A DNA stretch of 64,000 nt from Spongilla lacustris (taxonomy: Eukaryota > Porifera > Demospongiae > Spongillida > Spongillidae), in NCBI GenBank assembly GCA_949361645.1, contig OX442415.1, positions 8,215,254-8,279,253 of the forward strand, read 5' to 3'. Each line of letters starts with the position of its first letter. Positions within the stretch are counted from its first letter, which is position 1. Under the pieces are notes generated by a model. That model had not been told where the DNA came from, did no database searches, and saw nothing but the letters and a program-made list of their open reading frames with translations. Shown here in pieces: positions 43,284 to 53,764 of this stretch. A program made the position numbers and the translations under genes.

Positions 43284-43309
43284 ACCTCAGGATGCACTCG
43301 GATAGCTCA
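43284..43309. repeat. 26-bp direct repeat flanking gypsy debris, right copy
   Basis: Identical to 41247-41272. Confidence 0.75.
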
Positions 43310-45006
43310 GATCCAGCTACAGCTACGTGTAGGCCTACATCTCTTGTCTGAGCAGCCGGTCGAGGTAAGCAGCCTAACATCATTTCAATACATCGATCTG
43401 TCTTGCAGAAAACACAGACTCGAAGCTTTTAGTATTCCATGGCATGTACTAGTAGTTACCCCCGGCACGGGGCGGCACCTGGCCCACCACGCCCTCTGCT
43501 CGACTCCAGCTTTGCAAAATGCTGGCATGTCCTAGATCCTAGTCTCATTTTATTAACTATGGAATATCCTTGATTTTACTAAATATCTATGGCAACACAT
43601 AGAAACGCCATTTAAAAATGGCGCCTTATTGCACCAAAACTGATTTACTATTTTTAAAAATGGTCCCCAAATTCTTCACGACAACATCCACTTTTTTTCA
43701 TATATTATATTATTTGGATAGTTGTAGAATTGTTTCAGAGGGTGGCAAAAGTTCTAACCCCCCTCTGTTCATTAGTTATAACTAATGGAATATCTTAATT
43801 AGCATGATTTTTTTCCATTTTCTGTACAAGTCTATGGAATATCATATTTTCAGAAATGGTCCCAGAATTTTGGACGATACAAGGTATAAAATTTGAAATT
43901 GCCTACATTTAAACATCATTTAGAGTAGTATTAGAGGGTGGCAAAAGTTGCAGGTCTGTTAGTTAAGTAAATAATAATCAAGTTAGTAAAAACGCCATAC
44001 ATTCTCTATGGAACGTACCGCGGAATGAAATCCAAAAATTTACAAACCGCAACTTTCGTGTCCGTTGATTTCTCCATATGATGTACCCTGATGACCAAAA
44101 GTGCCCCAGGAACCCAGGGAAAGAAGCCTATGGGCATATTAACTTGCTAGAATGTTGCCTGGATCATTTTAGTATCTTCTGAAATCTGTATAACTAACCT
44201 TCCTATCTTCAGTTCAGAGTAAAATGAAGAATAGTGATGAAAAATCATTATTAAAATAGCCATTTTCCATACATCTCTATGGGAATGTACTAATTCTTCT
44301 GAGGAACCCAGCAGAAGGGGCTTAAAATTACACCAACTCAGTAGAGTGAAAGGTTTTTATGCTATCCATCATTTGAGTCCTGTAAACCTTTACTACCGGC
44401 TTTCTCTGTTATATGGCATTCAAAAATTAACTTTATCCCATACATTCCTACGGACGCGTGCGCGGGAAATGTGACGGACGTTTGCAAAATTGGCCAGGAA
44501 TTGCTAATGAGCGTCCGAAATTTCTCACAATGCAGAGGGAAGGCTTTTATTTTTGCCCACCCCCAATACTGTTATTTATTCCAAAACCCACCCCCTGTTG
44601 CAAACTTGGCCGTAAATCCCTGGACACTGTAATAAAGGAAGAGATGATGGACACTCCTGTTGCTGTCATGAGTATCAAGAGAGCCAGAGAGAGTAAATGT
44701 ATTAATACTGAGTATATCATTGTTTATGTACTGAACAATATTATGGTTATGACATGTAGATATACATGATTACTATGTAAATGACATATATACCAAGTTC
44801 AGATCATAGCTAAGTGATCAGTGTTTCTCTATGGTATCATAATTGTAACGTCGGAGGATGGTCCTTTTTGCATTTTAAAATGCAAAGTATTCTCTTTCCA
44901 CTATTGGGGTATACATGTATACATGTAAGATTAATAGTGATGAAATGTCTGTTGCTAAGTGAATATATTTAGATGTAGCATTGAAAGCAAGAATAAAAAG
45001 CAATGA
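43310..45006. other. Non-coding DNA with degenerate internal repetition
   Basis: 43560-44460 contains AGAGGGTGGCAAAAGTT twice, recurring CCATACAT(T)CTCTATGG phrases and several AATGGTCCC...TTTT.GACGA phrases, like a decayed tandem repeat. 44550-44620 has CCCACCCCC units ending GTAAATCCCTGG, the inverse of CAGGGATTTAC at 33973. No gene supported. Confidence 0.45.
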
Positions 45007-45292
45007 AACAAGTAAATAAAAACATTCTCTATGAGAAAGTTGGTGGTATATAGGATTTGAAGGCAATAGTGGTGTAAAAAGTAGGGAAACAAGGGTTGAA
45101 TGATAAGGAAAAATGAATATTTAGCACATGCATGAACAATGTATTGTCCTACAATGTGTGCTGGGCTAAATATAGGACTATTTCATTTTTCCTTATCATT
45201 CAACCCTTGTTTCCCTGCTTTTTACACCACTATTGCCTTCAAATCCTATATACCACCAACTTTCTCATAGAGAATGGTTTTATTTACTTGTT
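45007..45292. mobile_element. Foldback element (long hairpin), copy 2
   Basis: Arms AACAAGTAAATAAAAACATT and its near-complement at 45270-45292, with GGTGGTATATAGGATTTGAA shared with the foldback at 9081-9372. The inner arm and loop differ. It sits exactly at the left boundary of block Z copy 2. Confidence 0.8.
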
Positions 45293-45611
45293 GAGATATA
45301 TAAAGCATGTTAACACGGTGTAGGGTTGTTGAGATTCTGCGCCTCAATTGCGGAGTTGAAATGTCATAATTTACACAGCCCTTGTGATATGCCTCGAACT
45401 GAGAAACTACTTAGTGGTCTCGTACCCAGACCCTCAACCGCAGCTGCGGATGGATTACATCACCGCTACGCGGAAAAAGGGTCTGGAGAAATTGCTTACA
45501 TATACTTTTTGTGACCAGTGGGCGGTCCTTAATTAAATTCACTCATACCCCTGTCACGCGCTGCTGCGGGTTGCTGTGCGGTGATGTTCTTGACTTGAGG
45601 TTCTGGGAACG

Positions 45612-45788
45612 AAATGGAAGAATCGCGTGTAGTGTGCGCCAATGGAGCGCTGATAAATAACAGCATAGTAGTTCATGATCAGCAGGAGACTTGGTTCCGT
45701 ATCTGCCTAGTTCTATGCGTGCTACATTGTATAAGACTGAATATGTTTGTTGGCTTTGTATTGGCTGCTTTAATTTATATGGAAAGTT
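45612..45788 (+). CDS. Small 58-aa ORF inside the Mutator-like element (copy 2)
   Basis: Same ORF as 6312-6488 with few substitutions (WFRIC against WFCIC, LNMFV against LNVFV). The overlapping frame reads LYKTEYVCWLCIGCF then NLYGKLKQHLDDVEKEI and stops at the TAA before 45824. Zinc-knuckle-like cysteines are visible but the family is unknown. Confidence 0.25.
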
Positions 45789-45825
45789 AAAGCAGCACTT
45801 GGATGATGTAGAAAAAGAAATTTAA

Positions 45826-46100
45826 TCACGTGTTCAAAGTGAAGAAGCAATGGAGCTGGTTTCTATGACACAGCAGTGTCTTAGTGAGCGCATCAACCTG
45901 ATCCTTCATCAGTGCCCTTAGGGGACTAACAGCTACCAAGATCGATCCACTCCTCCCCCTTCGCCTGTCAAGAATTGCTGGCAAAAGCCAGTAGCACAAC
46001 GACTTTCCCGACCCAGTCGGAAGACTGACGAACACATCCTGACCCTTCACGAAACTTTCTATAACCAAGCGTTGCTCTAGAGTATCGTTATCGTAGCCAA
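45826..46100 (-). pseudogene. RecQ-type DNA helicase fragment captured in the transposon
   Basis: Translation on the minus strand shows LEQRLVIESFVKGQDVFVSL followed by PTGSGKSLCY (Walker A) and VAVSPLRALMKDQVDAL (motif Ia). This is the start of the RecQ-family helicase core. The DEAH box, later motifs and the RQC region are absent, and the sequence runs into unrelated DNA at about 45880. Its 5' side is interrupted by the MITE at 46103. In the host the parent gene would unwind DNA in repair, but this piece cannot. Confidence 0.85.
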
Positions 46101-46102
46101 TA

Positions 46103-46747
46103 CCCCGTTTACACGACACAATTTAGCACGATACGGTACGGCTCGGCACGGTACGGTTCGGTTAAAATTTGACGTGTAAACCCTGTCAAAACCGTGCCGT
46201 ATACCGTGCCGAGCCAGCACGGTTGCCACAACCGTGCTGCCCGGCACAGCACGGCTCGATTGTGCATTGTAGATCGGGATATGATAGCAATTGAGCATGC
46301 GTAGAACCGGTTTCCATAGTATTAAAATGGCGGATTGGACGAAACAAACGGCTAATAAGGATTTGGGGAGAGGAATTGACACAAGTGCAACTGGAAAGCT
46401 GTAAAAAAAATCAATTGGTGTACAACAAGATCGGTACTGAGGCCATTTGAGGTGCCATTGCCATAATATTGAGTGTGTATGTTACGAGAAAAACGAGAAA
46501 AAATAATCGCTCTCCTTCTTTTGTGCGTCTGATGTGCCTCCTTTTCTCGATTGCACGGAACGTTGTAAACAAGTCATCCATTTTGATTTCTGGCAATGAT
46601 TGTAGTTAATTACGGAATTGCTTTTTAAAACCAGTCTATACCACATCGCCACAAAGACGTATGAACGTTACTCGATACTGAATTAAACCGTTCCGTACCG
46701 TGCCATGCTGAGCCGTTCCGTACCGTGCCATCGTCGTGTAAACGCGG
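46103..46747. mobile_element. MITE with CC(C/G)CGTTTACACGAC ends and TA target site
   Basis: Ends CCCCGTTTACACGAC and GTCGTGTAAACGCGG are flanked by TA (46101-46102, 46748-46749). Subterminal GCACGGT/ACCGTGC motifs are repeated at both ends (ACCGTGCCGAGCCAGCACGG, TTCCGTACCGTGCCA twice). No transposase. Inserted into the RecQ fragment. Confidence 0.8.
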
Positions 46748-47934
46748 TATTAGTTCCTGAGCAGCTAACTATACGTCCATGTTGAGCGCGTGACTTTCAT
46801 GTATGAATTCTATCAAAAATGCAAATCACCGCATGCCTGCAATTTGATTATACAGTTAAAAATCCAACGGCGGGACCGCCCACTGCATGGTCACAAAAAA
46901 GTAAGCAATTTCCTTCTTCCGCGTAGCGGTGATGTAATCCATCCGCAGCTGCGGTTTGAGGGTCTGGGTACGAGACTAAATACTTAGTGGGCCGGCCAAA
47001 CATCTTTTGAAGTACTGTATGGGTCTGTGGTTACCCCTAGCATACCAAGCTTCTCTTTATAGCGTAACTTTCCCACCGTATCAAGCTGCTTAAACGAATC
47101 CGACAGTTCAACCATATTCGTGTATCGACTATCGCATTAACGGCGACGCCTTTCCAATATACATGCATGTCACACAAGAATGTATTCATATTTGCGGTCG
47201 AATAACGTTTATTGACCGTTACTAAAAAGGACACATTTTTTTACGTATCAAAACACCCATGCAGATCTAAGGTTCAGACCACTTAGAAAAGTATTAGGAC
47301 TCTTAGTATTGTCTGACGATTCCGAAAAATGTTATAACGCCCGACATTTGGTACACTATTCACATCTATTGATTTACATCAATTTTATTGAACTTGTTTA
47401 GTTGTTACACTTGTGTATTGATTAACTAGCATTTTGTTCTATGTTTCAGTAGAGGACCCAAGGCATGAGACACTGGTGGCATCACAAAAGACGGAGGGTA
47501 ACTGAAAAGCATAGGTAGCGCTGCGAAGTACAAAGCGGTTTTATTGTTCTGAACAATGGTGCACTCATATAGTTATGAGTTTAATCCTTTCATAAAGCCG
47601 GAAGAACCCATTTTCTATTGTCACAGAAAGTATTGTGTTGCTAATTTCATGCGATTTCTCATTACGCAGAAAGAGTCTCATTGAGGTCCGTGACAAATAT
47701 TAACGATAACTGATTTTTGCTCTTCAAAAGACGCCGGATAACTTTTAATATCTATATATATGCACGCTAGGTTTGACTATCATAGTTTTACGCTCTTTTT
47801 GACGGTGGTATATTTTTATATCTATTGGCTGGATTTGAAAAAAAAATTGTAACATCCCTAAGGATAGTGAAAGAGGATCATTTTCATGTTTTGTTCATGT
47901 TGCCATACCGTTTGCTTTAATTAAGAGAACAAAA

Positions 47935-48145
47935 AAGCTCCTAACATTATTTCCGCGTCTGCATGCAGCTGACACGACCTTTCCCAGGGCTTGGTCGAGA
48001 GTGAGACATTGGTCCATATCACCACAGGTGAGGTACACCAGGACGCTGCATGTCGATCTCGAGGACGGCCAAACCCGGCAGAGAACATCAACGTGCACAC
48101 TACAGCGGCTATTTTTTCACGTATACAGTTGATGTGGCTTGGCAA
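47935..48145 (-). pseudogene. First-exon fragment of the beta-helix gene family (copy 2)
   Basis: Near-identical to 8764-8961 and similar to the first exon at 52080-52284. The signal-peptide ATG context is replaced (CACGTATACAGTTGATG region) and indels break the frame. It is followed upstream by block X copy 3, as at the full gene. Confidence 0.7.
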
Positions 48146-48264
48146 TTAACCTCGCCAGACAGCTGCTAAGAATAGAATATATATGTATTCTATACACGTA
48201 CGGACCAGTGTCCTAATGAATATCTTATTGTTGTGTACATGTGATCAATGCAAATTATATTGTG

Positions 48265-49357
48265 AATAGCATTACACGTAGTGAATATTATATATTGTTC
48301 CACTGAAACAGCTACACTGATGTAAAGGGATATGTCAGTGGACCTCGTTCGGCTTCCTAGTGATTGTCTGAAGTTTAAATAATGTTGTCGTGACTATGGT
48401 TATATACACACTAAGAAACGTTAAACCGTGTATGAGTTTGGTATAAGCACACATCAGGCTAATCATTAAATTATGTGCGCTTATACCAAAGTTATACATT
48501 GTTTCTTAGTGTGGATCTAATTGCGGTGCGAATGACATAATTTGTGAATGCTCCATGGGTCTTTTTTCAGAATCCCTACAAGCGCTACAATACCACGTAT
48601 TCACATAAACAAAATAAAAAACAAAAGGAATGAGAGTCTATTGTGCAAGTAGAAGGTGGACGTGGCAACTTACCCGGGGAAGTTGCGGGAGGGGGACACC
48701 CCTTCCGCCCAGCTTGGGGGTATGGAGGAGTCCCCCAGAACCCAGGAGAAAACGCGTTGAAAAACCCAGAAAGCTACGCAAAAAAGTGGCGGCCAAGAGG
48801 CCTTTCAAATGTATTGTTTATACGCATACAAGTTACAACAGTCCGGATAACCACGCTAGAGATTTGGCGAATGATAACTAAACTTTTACACTGTTTCGTT
48901 ATTGAATTAAAGCAATATAGAGATCGCGTGACAGGCGAACCAGCAGGGCCGTAGCTAAAGTTTCTGCTTTGCATGGGGGTGCTGGAAAGTATTTTAAAAA
49001 GGAGAAAAAAGGGGGGGGGGGGGGGGGGGGGGGGGGGGACATTAAATTACACTCAACTTTGAATTGATTGCAGGTGATAACAAACTGATCATCATGCATG
49101 GGTACGACTGCAAGGGATCGCGATTTTCCCTATGCACGCGGGTTTGCTCGCGCGAGTTCATTGGAAATGGCAATAACTTTCAATCCTGTATCGTTAGTGT
49201 CATCAGGCCGGATCTGGTTCATCAGAAAATGCGGGGAAAAAAGTGTTTTTAATTTGACAGTCCAGAACGTACATGTAGTGCATTTATTACAATGGTTAAC
49301 GCTTGTTGCATTTGCTATACACAATAATATAGAGTATCCTTGGAACACAAAAACACG
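48265..49357. repeat. Segmental duplication block X, copy 3 (truncated)
   Basis: Includes the foldback at 48407-48513 and the left part of the hAT-like element (48944 onward) with a G run at about 49011-49039. It ends abruptly at CACAAAAACA/CGCCTGC, where the 3' end of the beta-helix gene begins. Confidence 0.85.
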
Positions 49358-49384
49358 CCTGCAATACAGAGGTCGGTTAAAACG

Positions 49385-52284
49385 GTTCATGATTGTGATG
49401 GTCAGAAGAATTCCAAACAGATAAACAGGAAACACAAACCCTAAGCCAACACGTGCTACAGAGGACATGCCATCATAAAAACAAGAGTCAATACCAATGT
49501 TGAGAGACATCCACGATGCAACCACCTAGGCATACCGAGGTTTGAGAGAGACCAGCTCACCAGCATACACACTCAAGATGTTGCAGTAAAACAAGATTCC
49601 ATTGACGTATCCAAAAGCTACAGTGAGCCTGAGGTGGGCTATCAGCCAGGTAAGTACCACACCAGCCGACAGTCCTACTACAATTAACAAGAAGGAAATA
49701 TTTTTGCATTGCATACATATGGAGTTACGGCCAAAAGTCTCAGAGTAGTTACTTTTACAAGTTCTGCATGCAATCCCTTCTCTGTTGAGAGCAGAAACAC
49801 ATTGTGAATCAGAAGCATTATTCTTGACAACAATGTTTCCATTCACACAGCCCATGCTACTCGAAGTGCAGGATTGACAGTACTTTGCAAAACAAACAGG
49901 TACAACAGCTAGGTGACCATCCACATAGCCCAGCCAGTTTTTATATGGTACAACAAATTCAAGGGATGATTCCTTGCAAATTACCTGCCTATCGGACAGG
50001 GCTTTCATACACTGGCATATCTGTGAATTTTTGTTGAATTCAAACCCATCAGAACATTTCTGTACTTCTACAGTGACAGTTTGGCTGACAAAACGTATGG
50101 TGGAATATATTTGCAGTATAATGCTCCCTGGGGTGTCATCCGATGCAAGAAGGGTAACTGATAAATTGGAATTGGTATCATCAGTGCTTACCACCACTGC
50201 ACCATTCAGTAGAAAGGTGTAATTTGCATCGTTTTCTTTAAAGTCGACAAATGATGAAATCACATTTGATCTCCTTTGATTGAGGCTATCATAGGTGGTC
50301 ATGTTCAGCAGCACACTCTGTCCTGGTGACAGTGGATATACAGGCTGTTTGCCTGCAATCACCATGGTGCTTGGCAACCCTTCAATGTTCTCTGTGCCCT
50401 GGGGCAGCTCCTCAAAGTTAAATACAGTGGGAAAGAGCTGACTAAGTTGATAGTATGACACAGGCCACGGGTAATAGGGTGACCAGGGGCACATTGATAG
50501 TGTCAAACTTCCATATATGTCACTTCCATGACTGGCGTTGTTACCTGAAAACACAATCTGGGCTCCTGTGTTGTTGAGATTAGAACAGTTGGTGCAATAG
50601 ACGAACTGATCGTGACTAAAATAGAGAAAACATTGCACAAACGTCTTCCTGCTTTCTTGCTCAATGTAGAGAGCTCCCCCGTATATCTTGGCTGTGTTGT
50701 TTGTCATTCGAAGAGTTGAGTTGTTAGTGACTACGAGGAAAGAGAATGTCTGCAGGTTTATTGCACCTCCGAATATCCCGGTATTGTTCACGAAACTGAT
50801 GTTGCCATGGATTCCAATCACTCCGCCATATGCAAAGAGGCCAGTTATTAAATTGTCGCTAATGTTAGTGTTTCCGCTCATGCAGTGTAACGTTCATTTG
50901 GTAAACGGTGACAGCCGCTGGGACGGTATTTAGGCCAACTAATACTACGACCTGCATTGGATTCGACGTTGTCGTCGATCTGAAATCTCCAGCTGCATTC
51001 CCACATGTCTTCCGTCCGCAAGTGTTTCCCTGCAATCAATAGCAGCTCCAGCACTCACGGCTAAACTTCGATGCAGGATACTTCGTATGAGCAGAATACG
51101 GACGGCACCGGAAACTATCCTTCTAGCAGAGAAGCGATCTGAGAGAATATTAATGGCGCCCCCTGCAGATCCGGCACTACAATTCTCGAATGTCGAACCA
51201 CTAATTTCAACGGTAGTTTTCACACTTCCTTGTTCCATAATAACGTTGCCGTCATAACGGTCTAAATCGTTTAGCAGACCAATTCCTCCACCACTATACC
51301 AAGCTGCGTTAGAATTGAACGTACAATTGCCGAATAAAACTGAGGAGTTCCTAACGTACGTGAAGATTCCTATGTATGCGGCAGCACCGACGACGGCCAT
51401 GTTGGAATCAAAACAAGAGGATGTCACCTGAAATGCCACAGCGAATTGACTCTGACCGAGAATGATGGATAGCCCTCCACCAAAACCGATTGCATAGCCA
51501 AAATCCCGTAAGCTAAGAGACAGTGCATGCGTAATATTGTGCCAGTGCCTGATACGAACAGGCTCTGTTGTTGGTGAACGCACTCTGGTCCAAGAGCAGC
51601 TGGTTGGAGCTTGATGTGTACTCAGTGGCGTAGTCCGGTTTGTAATCTTGATACAGAAAAACGGCCCCGCCACCGATCGAGTTTGCTGTTATCTCCAAAT
51701 GTGGGGCTACAATATTTTCCGTCCCATGCAGTCATTCCCACAAGCGACGAATTTCCGACGACGTTTACGGCCAACAGCCCAATACCAGCCGTCCCGTTTA
51801 CGACGACGTTTTCCATCGGGAAGTCCCTGCAGTTGCCAAGTAAGATGGCCACTCCGACCTCCAACGGAACTTGGTAGAAAAGGTCCACGGATTCACTGAG
51901 GGATGTGATTACGCCAGCAAGGTTACTTCCGCTCAAGCTGCAGCCCTCAAGAGTCATGTTCGACAATCGTAGGCTTGTCACGTTCACGGCACCCAGCCCC
52001 ACCCCATCGTTGCAGGTGATGCGAACCTGCGCGGCGTCGCTGCTCCCTTTCAGGGAGACGTTCTGGATGTCTCGAAGCAACGAGAAGTTCTGCAGCCTGT
52101 GCAGCCCCGGAGCTAACATTATTTCCGCGTCTGACACGACCTTTGCCAGGGCTTGGTCGAGAGTGAGGCATTGGTCCATATCACCACATGTACAGGTGGT
52201 GTACACCTGGACGCTGTCGATCTCGAGGACGGCCAAGCCAGAGAACGTCAATGTGCACACTACAGCGGCTAACCACCGCACCAT
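49385..52284 (-). pseudogene. Secreted/membrane beta-helix protein gene, broken and 3'-truncated
   Basis: ATG at 52284 with signal peptide MVRWLAAVVCTLTFSG. Next come DMDQCLTLDQALAKVV and repeated NxSxxFxxNxA/GGAI motifs typical of a right-handed parallel beta-helix (Pmp-like) ectodomain (to about 50600). A Cys-rich juxtamembrane region (CQSCTSSSMGCVNG, CRTCKSNYSETFG) and transmembrane segments (FLLIVVGLSAGVVLTWLIA; VGLGFVFPVYLFGILLTITI) follow. This layout is common in sponge genomes. Frame changes occur near 51690, 51545, 51100 and 50900, and an in-frame TAG lies at 49526-49528. The sequence stops at about 49360-49385, where further TM segments should follow, because it abuts block X. Introns could explain some breaks but not the TAG or truncation. 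Confidence 0.75.
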
Positions 52285-52429
52285 TTTATTTTTTTCACGT
52301 ATATAGCTGATGTGGCCTTGGCAAATTAACCTTGCCAGACAGCTGCTAATATTGTATACATGTAGGTCCGGTGTCCTAATGAATATCTTTTTGCTGTGTA
52401 CATGATCAATCCAAATTATAAATTGTGAA

Positions 52430-53760
52430 TAGCATTACACGTCGTGAATATATTTTCCTCATACATACAATAAGCCATGCCGGCATGTTATGGTTCCACT
52501 GAAACAGCTAAAGGGTTATGACAGTGGACCTCGTTCGGCTTCCTGGTGATTGTCTGAGTCGACGTAAAGTTGTCGTGACTATGGAAATATACGCACTAAG
52601 GAACCATGTATAACTTTGGTATAAGCGCACATAACCATTAAATTATGTGCGCTTATACGAAAGCTATACATTGTTTCTTAGTGCGGATATCTACATTCGT
52701 GTTAGAATGATGTTTTTAATGTTAATCATAGATTGTCCGGTGTTAAACCGGTTTAACGAAGTGTTAAACCGGTTTAACACTTTTCCAGTGTCTTTTACAC
52801 AGTATAGAAGGGGTTGTGTTCTACAACAGCAGACATTCCAGATATCTGTTAAGTCTTAGCGCCACACCAGTTCTAGGCGCAATCCTCGCTTTTTGTAGCG
52901 TTACAAGCAAATCCACGCCACCGACTTCTTTTGCCGCCATTGGTAATTTCTATTAGCATGGTAAAAGTGCTCGCCGTTGGAGTCAAAGTTTGCGCCTCTT
53001 CAAAGGCTGTTATTGGTGAGAGAGGTGCAAAAGCACGATATGGTGCAGGCTGCAGGAAGAGCAAACTGGCTTATGGCACCATACAAGAGCAGGTAGGTTT
53101 CGGGCGAAGCCAAAAATGCGTAATGTGCAAAGCAGTTATTCAAGCAACAGTATCATTGCAATGCCAGAGCTCAATTTAAGTAACAATATTGTAAATATGT
53201 ATGCAATTGAATAACTGTACTCTATATATCGTAGATACATGATTTTGGATACCAAATACACCTTCAGAATGAGTGCAACGCTTATGGATGATTAGTTACA
53301 ACAGAAAACACAAAACGTGTTCGCAAATTTTGTAACCGTTAAACTTGTTTAACACACCATTTAACAGCGAACGGTCAATCTATGATTAACTAAAAGACTT
53401 ACTTAACTTGGTAGATAATTATAACTAAAATGATGGACCGTTTTTGTTAATTCCTTACAATAGGAAAAGGATTCCTTTGGCAGTGTGGAAAAAAAAAAAA
53501 ACATCGCGCATTATTTAATGTCGCCACGCCCCCTCCAGCGTGACGTAATTTGTGAATGCTCCATGGGAGTATTTCAGAATCCCTACAAGCGCTACAATAC
53601 CACGTATTGACACAAACAAAAAAAAAAAAAAAACTATAAAGGAAACAAATTAACCGCTGTGAAAATATGACTGAGAGTCTATTGTGCAAGTAGAAGGGCT
53701 TCCCTTGACACCAGGTCAAGAGGAGGTTGTGTAGCAGACATAAGGTGAGAGCGTTCCCCT
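52430..53760. repeat. Block X, copy 4 (upstream flank of the beta-helix gene)
   Basis: More diverged than copies 1-3: GAATAGCATTACACGTCGTGAA..., foldback 52592-52685, then interrupted by a MITE before GTGAATGCTCCATGGG...CCCTACAAGCGCTACAATAC at 53550-53610. It lies where a promoter would be and is the likely source of the other X copies. Confidence 0.75.
52726..53385. mobile_element. TTAA-flanked MITE (TCATAGATTGNCCG ends)
   Basis: TTAA at 52722-52725 and 53386-53389 flank inverted ends TCATAGATTGTCCGG and CGGTCAATCTATGA. Subterminal TTAAACCGGTTTAAC and GTTAAACTTGTTTAAC palindromes follow. The insert is absent from the other X copies. TTAA is the piggyBac target, but the ends differ from the autonomous element at 10274. 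Short ORFs inside are unrecognised. Confidence 0.75.
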
Positions 53761-53764
53761 CGAA

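Larger units (their letters stand above)
45418..46980. mobile_element. Mutator-like long-TIR element carrying a RecQ fragment
   Basis: TIRs of about 110 bp (TCTCGTACCCAGACCCTCAA..., with GCAGCTGCGGATGGATTACA inside) lie at 45418-45535 and inverted at about 46860-46975. A 10-bp direct repeat TACTTAGTGG flanks it (45408-45417, 46981-46990); five bases, CTAAA, separate the right TIR from its copy. The inverted Z fragment at 54480-55295 keeps the unfilled site (ACTTAGTGG once). It contains a small ORF, a RecQ fragment and a nested MITE. Long TIRs and a 9-10 bp duplication suggest Mutator-like; no transposase is present. Confidence 0.7.
45293..48264. repeat. Segmental duplication block Z, copy 2
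   Basis: Same sequence as 5990-9080 but with the full Mutator-like insertion and without the hAT insertion. It continues directly into block X copy 3, giving the ancestral Z-X junction. Confidence 0.85.

Noticed and set aside
33973..44620. A 10.6-kb element with CAGGGATTTAC / GTAAATCCCTG ends
   Set aside because: Eleven matching bases plus nearby CCACCCCC words could reflect two separate relics; no longer inverted identity or target duplication was found.
45826..46119. Host RecQ gene
   Set aside because: Only the first part of the helicase core, ends inside a TIR element, and the apparent Met lies in a MITE; it is a captured fragment.
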